Assembly (NCBI RefSeq): GCF_948329515.1
Contig: NZ_CAOJCN010000003.1
Location: 390,974-454,973, forward strand
Direction of reading: 5' to 3'
DNA: 64,000 nucleotides
Origin: Cohnella rhizoplanae
GTDB lineage: Bacteria; Bacillota; Bacilli; Paenibacillales; Paenibacillaceae
This document shows positions 15,853-23,100 of this stretch, in pieces. The notes beneath the pieces are model-generated. The model was not told the DNA's origin and searched no databases. It saw nothing but the letters and a program-made list of their open reading frames with translations. Each line of letters starts with the position of its first letter. Position 1 is the stretch's first letter. Both the position numbers and the translations under genes were made by a program.

Positions 15853-16740
15853 ATGCTTCCGATCGTAGTTCCTAAAGGATCTTGGGAAACATGGACGGAG
15901 GAGCAATGCATAGAGGCGCTGTACCAGGCGCGCTGGCCGCACGGTTTTCGTTGCCCCGCCTGCAACTATCCGCATTGCTCGGTCAGCCGTACGCGCAAGC
16001 ACCCGCTATACGTCTGCTCTTCCTGTCGACTGCAGACCTCGATTACTGCGGGAACGGTCATGCACGGAACGAGGACGCCGTTGCGACTCTGGTTTAGAGC
16101 GATGCTCTGGATTGGCGAAGAGGCGACGTCCGTCGAACTGTCCGAGGTACTGGGCGTGACCTATAAGACTGCTTGGTTGATCGGTCACAAGCTGCGCGAC
16201 GCGTTGACGCTGGTGGCGGAAGAAAGTAAGCTGTCTGGCTCCGTGGCCGTGACTGGCGGCGTTTATGGCTGGAGATGTTTCTCGAGTCTCGTGACCGAGC
16301 CGACGGACCAACCTATCGTCATCGGGGCTGAGCTGGATGGCGAGGAGATCCAGTTCGTTAAGATGGTACAAATGGATTTGAGCGTGGTAGGCAAGTCGCG
16401 CTTGTTGACCAGATATGTATACGATGTATTTTCGGAGTTTCATGCGGAGGTCGACTTTAAAAGGGTAAAAACATTCGCCTACCGCGGAATGAAGAGCTTT
16501 AAGCCGTTATCCGCGATCCTAATGAAGGCCATGCATTGGTTCGATCATACGCTGCAGGGACTGGGACCCAAGCACCTTCAGGCTTATTTGAATCAGCAAG
16601 CATTCGTATACAATATCAATCGTTCTGGTCAAGGCCTGCTTTGGTATCTCATGAGGTTATGCGGCTCCACCATGACCATTACATACAGACAACTGACGAG
16701 ACCAAGGGCCAGGGTTCCGAATCGTTATTGGGCAGCTTAA
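15853..16740 (+). CDS. IS1595-like transposase, apparently catalytically degenerate
   Basis: A 295-residue intact reading frame. The N-terminus has a zinc ribbon (Cys34, Cys37, Cys55, Cys58) and TSITAGTVMHGTRTPLRLWF, typical of IS1595/ISXO2 transposases. Where the first catalytic Asp is expected (family pattern LSGxVEVDExYIGG) the protein reads LSGSVAVTGGVYGW (about 127-140), with no Asp or Glu; no later TDG-type motif is seen either. The C-terminal segment (LQGLGPKHLQAYLNQQAFVYNIN) still fits the family. Promoter, AGGAGG site (ATG 15853) and flanking inverted repeats are intact. It could be an inactive passenger mobilised in trans or a repurposed protein. Confidence 0.78.
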   Translation: MLPIVVPKGSWETWTEEQCIEALYQARWPHGFRCPACNYPHCSVSRTRKHPLYVCSSCRLQTSITAGTVMHGTRTPLRLWFRAMLWIGEEATSVELSEVLGVTYKTAWLIGHKLRDALTLVAEESKLSGSVAVTGGVYGWRCFSSLVTEPTDQPIVIGAELDGEEIQFVKMVQMDLSVVGKSRLLTRYVYDVFSEFHAEVDFKRVKTFAYRGMKSFKPLSAILMKAMHWFDHTLQGLGPKHLQAYLNQQAFVYNINRSGQGLLWYLMRLCGSTMTITYRQLTRPRARVPNRYWAA

Positions 16741-16746
16741 GTTTTT

Positions 16747-16790
16747 TCCTTCTTGTGGACCATGTATTTTATCCTTCTTGTGGACCATGT
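16747..16790 (+). repeat. Two 19-bp direct repeats near the right IS end
   Basis: TCCTTCTTGTGGACCATGT occurs at 16747-16765 and again at 16772-16790, a 25-bp period, just after the transposase stop and inside the IS. Confidence 0.8.
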
Positions 16791-16844
16791 TGTCAACCTG
16801 TAATAATCTAATGGTCTTTGTTTTTGATCGGTAATTGAGTGAAG

Positions 16845-16860
16845 GGGATAAGCCCGGAAA
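16845..16860 (+). repeat. Right terminal inverted repeat of the IS
   Basis: GGGATAAGCCCGGAAA; exact inverse of 15741-15756. The 333 bp between the transposase stop and dacF otherwise hold only the direct repeats and a SigF-like promoter. Confidence 0.8.
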
Positions 16861-16988
16861 CGCATTTCGCGGTTATATTCCCGCCCGCTGAAACCAATTT
16901 ATTACATATATTACACAATAAATAAAATCACTTTCCTTCCGCTGATTTTCCTCGCCCAAGCGGTTTTCGGGATTCGCCCCACAACCTG

Positions 16989-17018
16989 GAATATGATGCA
17001 GATGCTGCGGGCACACTA
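16989..17018 (+). promoter_or_regulatory. Candidate SigF promoter for dacF
   Basis: GAATA (16989-16993), 15-nt spacer, GGGCACACTA (17009-17018). The -10 matches the SigF pattern GGnnAnAnTw at every fixed position and the -35 matches 4 of 5. dacF is SigF-dependent in B. subtilis. Confidence 0.5.
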
Positions 17019-17073
17019 GGTCTCAAGACGATCTCAGGCCGGATTCGGCCGGCCGCCAGGAGGGACATCATTC

Positions 17074-18288
17074 TTGAGTCACCAACAACGTAAACTTCTA
17101 AGTCGTCCTTGGGGAAAGGCGCTCGCGCTGAGCGTCGCGGCTTCGCTGTTGCTGCCGGCATCGGCATGGGCCAAGGAGAGCGCCGCTCCGTCCGGAGGTC
17201 CGCAGACGGACCTGGCCGCCAATGCCCGCTCCGCCGTGCTCATGGACGCGGACAGCGGCACCGTCGTCTACGAGAAAAACAGTCATTCGGCGCTGCCGCC
17301 AGCGAGCATCACCAAGATCATGACGATGCTGCTGGTCATGGAAGCGATCGACGACGACAGGATTAAGCTCACTGACACCGTGTCCACCAGCGAATATGCG
17401 GCATCGATGGGCGGGTCGCAAATCTTCCTGGAGCCTGGCGAGCAGATGACCGTGAACGATATGCTCAAGGGCGTGGCGATGGCGTCCGGCAACGACGCTT
17501 CGGTGGCGCTGGCGGAAAAGCTGGCCGGCAGCGAGCAAGAGTTCGTCAAAATGATGAACAAACGTGCGGAAGAGCTTGGCATGAAGGATACGCGGTTCGC
17601 GAATTGCAACGGTCTGCCGGCTGCGGGTCATGTATCGTCCGCGCACGATATCGCGGTGATGTCGCGCGAGCTGCTCAAGCACCCGGAGATTACGAAGTAC
17701 ACGGGCGCCTATCAGGATTACCTCCGCAAAGATAAGGAGAAGCCGTTCTGGCTCGTCAACACGAACAAGCTGGTGCGCTTCTATCCCGGCGCGGACGGCC
17801 TCAAGACGGGGTTTACGAGCGAGGCGAAGTTCTGTTTGTCGGCGACGGCCAAGCGCGACAACCTTCGCATGATCGTCGTCGTCATGGGCGAGCCCAATAC
17901 GAAGACGCGCAATGCCGAGGTATCCAAGCTGCTCGACTACGCATTTGCACAATATTCGAACGTGCAGATCTACAAGACGGGCGACACGATCGGCACGCTG
18001 AAGATCGAGAAGGGCGAGTCGGCGGAGATGCCGATCGTGGCCAAGCATTCTTACAGCGTGCTCGTGCGAAAGGGCGTAGGCGGCAAGGAAATTCGTCACG
18101 AGGTGGCGCTCCAGGACAAGGTGATGGCGCCGGTAACGGCTGGCCAGCAGGTCGGCAAGCTGATCGTATACAGGGGCAACGAGGTGCTCGCGGAATTCCC
18201 GATCGAAGCGCCGCAGCACATCGACAGAGCGGGTTATTGGACGTTGCTGAAGCGATCGACCGGTAAGCTGTTTCTAGGCGGAAAATGA
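17074..18288 (+). CDS. dacF: Sporulation D-alanyl-D-alanine carboxypeptidase DacF
   Basis: A 404-residue penicillin-binding protein (S11 family). The signal peptide covers residues 1-33 (LLLPASAWA). Active-site motifs are complete: Ser78-x-x-Lys81 (SITK), Ser138-Gly-Asn140 and Lys244-Thr-Gly. A C-terminal PBP5-type domain ends in an amphipathic tail for membrane association. It trims D-Ala from peptidoglycan pentapeptides, in Bacillus within the forespore. TTG 17074 has AGGAGGG upstream. It directly precedes spoIIAA-spoIIAB-sigF, as in B. subtilis, where readthrough from dacF contributes to late spoIIA transcription. Confidence 0.92.
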   Translation: MSHQQRKLLSRPWGKALALSVAASLLLPASAWAKESAAPSGGPQTDLAANARSAVLMDADSGTVVYEKNSHSALPPASITKIMTMLLVMEAIDDDRIKLTDTVSTSEYAASMGGSQIFLEPGEQMTVNDMLKGVAMASGNDASVALAEKLAGSEQEFVKMMNKRAEELGMKDTRFANCNGLPAAGHVSSAHDIAVMSRELLKHPEITKYTGAYQDYLRKDKEKPFWLVNTNKLVRFYPGADGLKTGFTSEAKFCLSATAKRDNLRMIVVVMGEPNTKTRNAEVSKLLDYAFAQYSNVQIYKTGDTIGTLKIEKGESAEMPIVAKHSYSVLVRKGVGGKEIRHEVALQDKVMAPVTAGQQVGKLIVYRGNEVLAEFPIEAPQHIDRAGYWTLLKRSTGKLFLGGK

Positions 18289-18369
18289 AGACATGCAAGG
18301 CGGCGGGGCGAACATTCGTCTCCGCTTCTTTGCGTATTTTGTCGCCTTTTCAAAGGCTTCTTCTAGTTT

Positions 18370-18376
18370 TGTCGGA
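18370..18376 (+). promoter_or_regulatory. Spo0A-box-like site before the spoIIA promoter
   Basis: TGTCGGA differs from the 0A box TGTCGAA at one base and lies just upstream of the SigH -35. A weaker TGTCGCC lies about 30 bp further upstream. Confidence 0.35.
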
Positions 18377-18378
18377 GG

Positions 18379-18406
18379 GCAGGAATGGGAGGGAGCGTCG
18401 TAGAAT
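18379..18406 (+). promoter_or_regulatory. Candidate SigH promoter of the spoIIA operon
   Basis: GCAGGAATG (18379-18387), 12-nt spacer, GTAGAAT (18400-18406), matching the SigH pattern RnAGGAwww / RnnGAAT. spoIIA is SigH- and Spo0A-controlled in B. subtilis. Confidence 0.6.
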
Positions 18407-18454
18407 GATATGCATCTACCATAAACTTGAAGGCGCATGAGAGGAGAATCGGAA

Positions 18455-18808
18455 ATGAGCTTGCAGGTGGAACTGGAGCAGCAGCGCAACGTGCTCATCG
18501 TTCGCTTGAGAGGAGAATTGGACCATCATACGGCGGATATCGTCCGCTTCAAGATGGAGGATGCGATACTGCGCGGCAGATGCGACCATGTGGTGCTCAG
18601 TCTAAGAGACCTGCAATTCATGGACAGCTCCGGACTGGGGGTCGTACTGGGCCGGTACAAGCTCGTTAAAGGACGCGGCGGCCGCATGGTCGTCTGCGAC
18701 GCGCACGACAACGTCAAGCGGCTTTTCGAGCTGTCCGGTTTGTACAAGATTCTTTCGTTCTACGATACTGAGCGCTCGGCGCTGGCCGGTCTGGAGGTCG
18801 TATCATGA
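18455..18808 (+). CDS. spoIIAA: Anti-sigma F factor antagonist SpoIIAA
   Basis: A 117-residue STAS-domain protein. [11 protein letters not shown] carries the phosphorylatable Ser58 at the same number as in B. subtilis. Unphosphorylated SpoIIAA displaces SigF from SpoIIAB in the forespore; SpoIIE dephosphorylates it. ATG 18455 has GAGGAG 8 nt upstream; an upstream ATG at 18437 lies before that site. The stop overlaps spoIIAB by 4 nt. A SigH-type promoter and a 0A-like box precede it. Confidence 0.95.
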   Translation: MSLQVELEQQRNVLIVRLRGELDHHTADIVRFKMEDAILRGRCDHVVLSLRDLQFMDSSGLGVVLGRYKLVKGRGGRMVVCDAHDNVKRLFELSGLYKILSFYDTERSALAGLEVVS

Positions 18809-19251
18809 GCATCGACAATCATATGAAGCTCTCCTTTGCAGCAAGATCTGAGAATGAAGCGTTCGCGCGGGTCGCCGTCGCGGCGTTCGTGTCCCAGCTC
18901 GATCCGACGATGGATCAGATCAACGACATCAAGACCGTCGTGTCGGAAGCGGTCACTAACTCTATTATCCACGGCTACGACAACGACCCCTCCGGCATCG
19001 TGCATCTGGAGGTCCAGATCGAGCGGGATACGATCTCGATTCTTATCCGCGACGAAGGCCGGGGCATCGAAGACCTGGATATCGCGCGTCAGCCGTTGTT
19101 CACTTCGCGACCGGAGCTGGAGCGATCCGGCATGGGCTTTACGATCATGGAAAACTTTATGGACGAATTCGAGGCGACGAGCGCGCCCCGTCAAGGCACG
19201 AGTCTCAAGATGAAGAAGCGGATCGAGTCCAAAAAAGCATTGTTCAACTAA
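18805..19251 (+). CDS. spoIIAB: Anti-sigma F factor and serine kinase SpoIIAB
   Basis: A 148-residue GHKL-type kinase. The N box is in [14 protein letters not shown], the G1 box in [12 protein letters not shown] and the G2 region in [16 protein letters not shown]. It binds and holds SigF with ATP and phosphorylates SpoIIAA on Ser58. It starts within the spoIIAA stop (ATGA) and precedes sigF by 22 bp, the invariant spoIIA order that keeps the three proteins in balance. Confidence 0.96.
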   Translation: MSIDNHMKLSFAARSENEAFARVAVAAFVSQLDPTMDQINDIKTVVSEAVTNSIIHGYDNDPSGIVHLEVQIERDTISILIRDEGRGIEDLDIARQPLFTSRPELERSGMGFTIMENFMDEFEATSAPRQGTSLKMKKRIESKKALFN

Positions 19252-19273
19252 TACCGCGGCAGGGGTTGGGGGC

Positions 19274-20032
19274 ATGGATATCGAATGGAAACGATCTTCG
19301 CCGCCGGGTTATCTTGAAGATGCGGAGGTCAAACGGCTCATCGCGCTTAGTCAATCGGGCGATATGTCCGCACGCGACACGCTGGTGTCGAGCAATATCC
19401 GTCTCGTATGGTCGGTCGTGCAGCGCTTCGCAGGAAGAGGATACGATCCGGACGACCTTTTTCAGATCGGATGCATCGGGCTGCTCAAATCCGTGGACAA
19501 GTTCGACCTCTCCTACGAGGTCAAGTTCTCTACTTATGCGGTGCCGATGATTATCGGAGAGATTCAACGCTTTCTGCGGGACGACGGCACGCTCAAGGTC
19601 AGCCGTTCGCTGAAGGAAATGGCGGGACGCGTGCGCAAGACGAAGGACGAGCTGTCCAAGGTGCTTGGAAGACAGCCTACGATCGGCGAGGTCGCGGAGC
19701 GTCTGGGCGTCACGCCCGAAGAAATCGTATTCGCGCAGGAGGCCAACAAGCCGCCGACGTCGATCCACGAGACGGTGTTCGAAAATGACGGCGACCCGAT
19801 CACGCTTATGGATCAGATCTCGGACGACGCGCAGGAGAAGTGGTTCGACAAGCTCGCGCTGACGCAGGCGATCCAGGCGTTGTCGGAGCGGGAGCGGCTA
19901 ATCGTATACCTGCGGTACTTCCGGGACCAGACGCAGTCGGAGGTCGCAGGCAGGCTGGGCATCTCGCAGGTACAGGTGAGCCGGCTGGAGAAGAAGATTC
20001 TGCAGAGCATCAAAGAACAAATCGCGCAGTAA
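19274..20032 (+). CDS. sigF: Forespore sigma factor SigF
   Basis: A 252-residue sigma-70 family factor without region 1. Region 2 holds NIRLVWSVVQRF and YDPDDLFQIGCIGLLKSVDKF, region 3 QPTIGEVAERLGVTPEE and region 4 the helix-turn-helix QSEVAGRLGISQVQVSRLEK. It directs the first forespore-specific regulon, which likely includes dacF and ytfJ here. ATG 19274 follows a G-rich site. A terminator follows before spoVAA. Confidence 0.96.
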   Translation: MDIEWKRSSPPGYLEDAEVKRLIALSQSGDMSARDTLVSSNIRLVWSVVQRFAGRGYDPDDLFQIGCIGLLKSVDKFDLSYEVKFSTYAVPMIIGEIQRFLRDDGTLKVSRSLKEMAGRVRKTKDELSKVLGRQPTIGEVAERLGVTPEEIVFAQEANKPPTSIHETVFENDGDPITLMDQISDDAQEKWFDKLALTQAIQALSERERLIVYLRYFRDQTQSEVAGRLGISQVQVSRLEKKILQSIKEQIAQ

Positions 20033-20067
20033 GCTTTAGCTCAAGCATTTTAAACGAAGCTGTGCCA

Positions 20068-20105
20068 AGACCGTGCTCCCGCTTTGCGGGCGCGCGGTCT
20101 TTTTG
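20068..20105 (+). terminator. Intrinsic terminator after sigF
   Basis: AAGACCG (20068-20074) pairs with CGGTCTT (20095-20101), with an inner CCCGC/GCGGG stem, followed by TTTT. It separates the spoIIA and spoVA transcripts. Confidence 0.85.
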
Positions 20106-20114
20106 CGCTTGCGG

Positions 20115-20144
20115 GGATGGGATGTCATTCATTGCCTCATACTA
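20115..20144 (+). promoter_or_regulatory. Candidate SigG promoter of the spoVA operon
   Basis: GGATG (20115-20119), 18-nt spacer, CATACTA (20138-20144). Both elements fit the SigG pattern (GnATR / CATnnTA), and the site lies between the sigF terminator and spoVAA. spoVA is SigG-dependent in B. subtilis. Confidence 0.6.
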
Positions 20145-20173
20145 CGTTGAAACGATCGCTGGAGGTGTGGCGG

Positions 20174-20806
20174 TTGGGAGACGGCATCGTATATTTGCGC
20201 TTGCGGAGGCGCGTCGACGTGATGCCTGGAGCGATCATCACGCTCGGCGACATTGCCTCGATCGAGGCGGATAGCCGCTACGAGGATCGAATCGGGAAGT
20301 TGGTCATCTGGAAAATGCGTCCGGAAGACGGCAATCTGCTCATGATCGATATGCTGCAGATCGTCCGCCTGATCCGCCGGCTGGATCCTTCGCTCACGGT
20401 CGAAACCTTCGGGGAGCCGCACGTTCTGTTGGAAGTGACGTCCGAAGGAAAGGTCAAGCCTCGATATTTGCTTCTGGTCGCGGCTTGGCTGCTGCTCTTT
20501 TTCGGGTCGGGCATGGCCATCATGAACTTCCATGCGGACGTCGACATGCCGGTCGTGCAGCGGCGGATCGTCGAGCTGCTGACGGGCCGTCCCGATCGGC
20601 ATGCCTGGCTGTTCGAGGTTCCTTATTCGCTCGGCGTCGGCCTCGGCATGCTCATCTTTTTCAACCGGGTCTTCCGCAAGCGCTTGAACGACGAACCGAA
20701 CCCGCTTGAAGTCGAGATGTTCATGTATCAGCAAAACGTGAACCATTACGTCATCACGCAGGAATACGCAAAAACGAGACAGCGGGAGGACGGCCCGGAT
20801 GCGTGA
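20174..20806 (+). CDS. spoVAA: Stage V sporulation protein AA
   Basis: A 210-residue membrane protein. Residues 1-90 are soluble (IVYLRLRRRV, GAIITLGDIASIEA); two transmembrane helices follow (YLLLVAAWLLLFFGSGMAIM and SLGVGLGMLIFFNRVF), with the conserved LNDEPNPLEVEMFMYQQNV between helix 2 and the C-terminus. All are characteristic of SpoVAA, part of the forespore apparatus for dipicolinic acid import. TTG 20174 has GGAGG 8 nt upstream and gives an N-terminus matching the family; longer in-frame starts lie in the terminator region. It overlaps spoVAB by 8 nt. Confidence 0.92.
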   Translation: MGDGIVYLRLRRRVDVMPGAIITLGDIASIEADSRYEDRIGKLVIWKMRPEDGNLLMIDMLQIVRLIRRLDPSLTVETFGEPHVLLEVTSEGKVKPRYLLLVAAWLLLFFGSGMAIMNFHADVDMPVVQRRIVELLTGRPDRHAWLFEVPYSLGVGLGMLIFFNRVFRKRLNDEPNPLEVEMFMYQQNVNHYVITQEYAKTRQREDGPDA

Positions 20807-21233
20807 GCTCGGGGGCGAAATACTCGTAGCGATCGTCGGACTTTCCGGCGGGTTCGCGGTAGGGAGCGCCTTCGTGGCGCTGTTGATCGTGCTTGACCTC
20901 ATACCCAGACTCGTGCAACTGACGCGCGCCTACCGGCGTTCGGCGATTTTCGAATCGGCGCTGCTGGCCGGGGTCATCGGTTTCAATTGCGCCGACCTGT
21001 TCGACTGGCGGCTATCCTTGGGAAAGGGGTGGCTGGTCGCGCCGGCGGTATTCCAGGGCGTATTCGTAGGGATGCTGGCGGCGGCGCTGACCGAGGTATT
21101 GAACGTGATTCCCATCGTCGCCAAGCGACTTCGACTGAATCGGTATTTATTGTTGCTGCTGCTGGCCATGGTCCTCGGCAAAGTAGCGGGTTCTCTGGCG
21201 GACTGGCTGTTGTTTCAGCCGATGCACGACTGA
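20799..21233 (+). CDS. spoVAB: Stage V sporulation protein AB
   Basis: A 144-residue membrane protein with four to five hydrophobic helices (VGLSGGFAVGSAFVALLIVL; GVFVGMLAAALTEVLNVIPI; YLLLLLLAMVLGKVAGSLA), matching SpoVAB. It overlaps spoVAA by 8 nt and is followed 14 bp later by spoVAF. In B. subtilis spoVAC, spoVAD and spoVAE come next; here they are absent, so the DPA channel components must be encoded elsewhere if present. Confidence 0.9.
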   Translation: MRELGGEILVAIVGLSGGFAVGSAFVALLIVLDLIPRLVQLTRAYRRSAIFESALLAGVIGFNCADLFDWRLSLGKGWLVAPAVFQGVFVGMLAAALTEVLNVIPIVAKRLRLNRYLLLLLLAMVLGKVAGSLADWLLFQPMHD

Positions 21234-21247
21234 ATGGAGGGACAAGC

Positions 21248-22930
21248 ATGGATACGACGGAACACGGCAGCATGGATCTGAACAGAGAGGGCGGACTGCC
21301 GCCCGGCAACGAACCGAAAGAAGGAAAGGGGCCTGGGCCTGCCATCCGGCCCTTGATACCGGTCGAACCCCGCGGTTCTAGACGAACGGGGAAAGATAAG
21401 TTCGCAAGGCACGAGCCACAGCGGGAAGACGGCTCGAGTAAAAAAGCCAAGGATGAGCAAAGGTCCGAAAACGCTGAAGATCGGATTCCCGACCATATGG
21501 ACGAATGGCTGGACAAAATCAAGCGAACGCTCGGTCTTGAAAAGTCGTTCGACGTCCAAGTGAGGGACATGACGTTCGGCGGATGCCGGACCGGTCTGCT
21601 GTTCTTGAGCAGCTTCGCCAAGGATACGGCGCTCACCGAGATTTTAAAGCGCCTGTCCTACCTCACGCCGGATGATATCAACCATGACGCGCTGGAAAGC
21701 TTTTTGAAATTTTACGTTCCCTCGATTCAAATCCGCAAAGGCGAGTCGTTCACCGAGATGATTAACGACGTGCTGATGGGCAATGCCGCCTTTTACGTGG
21801 ACGGAGAGCCCAAAGTGCTGCTGCTCGACGCCAAGCAGTATCCGGGCCGCCAGCCGGAGCAGCCCGAACTTGAAAAAGTCGTGCGCGGCAGCAAGGACGG
21901 CTTCACCGAAAGCATATTGACCAACGTCGGCTTGATTCGCCGCCGGCTGCGCGATCCGCAGCTTCGCTTCGAGATCACGAAGGTCGGCGAGCGCACGCAG
22001 ACGGATGTCGCGATCGCCTACATCGATGATATCGCCGATACCAAACTCGTCGAGTCGGTCAGGGACAAGATCAAGGCGGTCAAAGTCGACGGCATTCCCC
22101 TCGCGGACAAGCAGCTCGAGGAAGTGACGGTCAAGACGGGGTGGCATCCTTTTCCGCTCGTCCGCTATTCCGAACGGCCCGACGTGGTCGCGTCTCACCT
22201 GCTCGACGGAAGCGTGACGGTGCTGGTCGATACGTCTCCGAGCGTCATGATGCTGCCGACCACCTATTTCGACTTGATCCAGCACGCCGAGGAGAACCGG
22301 CAGAATCCGTTTATCGGCTCCTATCTCAGGTGGATTCGATTTTTCGGGATACTCGCGTCCATGTTCTTGATGCCGCTGTGGTACATGTATGCGGAATCGC
22401 CGGAGCTTCGTCCGCAATGGCTGTGGTTTCTCGGCGCCGACAAGACCGGCGACCTGCCGCTCGTCATTCAGTTCCTGCTGGTCGAGATAGGCGTGGATCT
22501 GATGCGTCTGGCCGCCGTCCATACGCCGACGCCGCTGGTGACCGCCATGTCCCTTGTATCGGCGATCCTGATCGGGGATATCGCGGTAAAGACCGGTCTG
22601 TTCATCAACGAGGTCATTCTCTACATGGCGGTCGCCGCGATCGGAACGTTCGCGACGCCAAGCTACGAGCTGGGCCTGGCCAACCGTATTGTGCGGCTGG
22701 TGCTGCTGTTCGCCGTCTACCTGTTCCAGCTCCCGGGGTTCGTGGCCGGCGCTACGCTCATGCTGATCGGTCTGGTTATGATCCGCTCCTACAACACGCC
22801 GTATATGTGGCCATTCATACCGTTCAACGGACCCGCGATGCTCAGTGTCTTGCTGCGAAAGCCGCTGCCAAAGAGTCGATTGCGGCCATCGATCTACAGA
22901 ACGAAGCAAAGCGACAAGCAGCCGGTCTGA
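21248..22930 (+). CDS. spoVAF: Stage V sporulation protein AF (GerA family)
   Basis: A 560-residue GerA-family spore membrane protein. The cytoplasmic N-domain includes VLMGNAAFYVDGEPKVLLLD, EVTVKTGWHPFPLVRYSERPD and SVTVLVDTSPSVMMLPTTYF; at least five C-terminal hydrophobic helices follow from about residue 370. SpoVAF modulates germination, in Bacillus with other SpoVA proteins and germinant receptors. An N-terminal, highly charged extension of about 75 residues (Gly/Pro/Lys/Glu-rich) precedes the conserved domain and looks disordered. ATG 21248 has GGAGGGA upstream. Synteny with lysA downstream supports SpoVAF rather than a GerA receptor subunit. Confidence 0.9.
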   Translation: MDTTEHGSMDLNREGGLPPGNEPKEGKGPGPAIRPLIPVEPRGSRRTGKDKFARHEPQREDGSSKKAKDEQRSENAEDRIPDHMDEWLDKIKRTLGLEKSFDVQVRDMTFGGCRTGLLFLSSFAKDTALTEILKRLSYLTPDDINHDALESFLKFYVPSIQIRKGESFTEMINDVLMGNAAFYVDGEPKVLLLDAKQYPGRQPEQPELEKVVRGSKDGFTESILTNVGLIRRRLRDPQLRFEITKVGERTQTDVAIAYIDDIADTKLVESVRDKIKAVKVDGIPLADKQLEEVTVKTGWHPFPLVRYSERPDVVASHLLDGSVTVLVDTSPSVMMLPTTYFDLIQHAEENRQNPFIGSYLRWIRFFGILASMFLMPLWYMYAESPELRPQWLWFLGADKTGDLPLVIQFLLVEIGVDLMRLAAVHTPTPLVTAMSLVSAILIGDIAVKTGLFINEVILYMAVAAIGTFATPSYELGLANRIVRLVLLFAVYLFQLPGFVAGATLMLIGLVMIRSYNTPYMWPFIPFNGPAMLSVLLRKPLPKSRLRPSIYRTKQSDKQPV

Positions 22931-23100
22931 ACAGCCGCGGCGCGGCTGCGCGAAGGAATGCAAATGATGCGCAGATTCCTCCATTTCCCCGGATCGCGAA
23001 CTGGGATATACTCAGGTTATTGCGTAGGGGCGACAGCACTCGACGTGCCGCGCCTTGTACGCCGCGTTCGCAATTCCAGTCCGAAAAGGGGAAATCATAC

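Larger units (their letters stand above)
15741..16860 (+). mobile_element. Insertion sequence, IS1595-like, with perfect 16-bp ends
   Basis: TTTCCGGGCTTATCCC at 15741-15756 is repeated as its exact reverse complement at 16845-16860, bounding 1,120 bp with a single transposase-like gene. Size and coding content fit IS1595-group elements. The flanks share only CGCA (15737-15740 and 16861-16864), so an 8-bp target duplication is not evident. The element sits between pdp and dacF, which are neighbours in B. subtilis. Confidence 0.7.

Noticed and set aside
15733..16868. 8-bp target-site duplication around the IS
   Set aside because: Flanks share only CGCA next to the inverted repeats; no 8-bp direct repeat is present.
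20084..20173. Longer N-terminus for SpoVAA
   Set aside because: The extra 30 codons run through the sigF terminator and the SigG-like promoter; TTG 20174 with GGAGG fits the family start.
22931..23100. Lysine riboswitch before lysA
   Set aside because: The 170-bp gap has none of the conserved L-box segments and no terminator-antiterminator pair.
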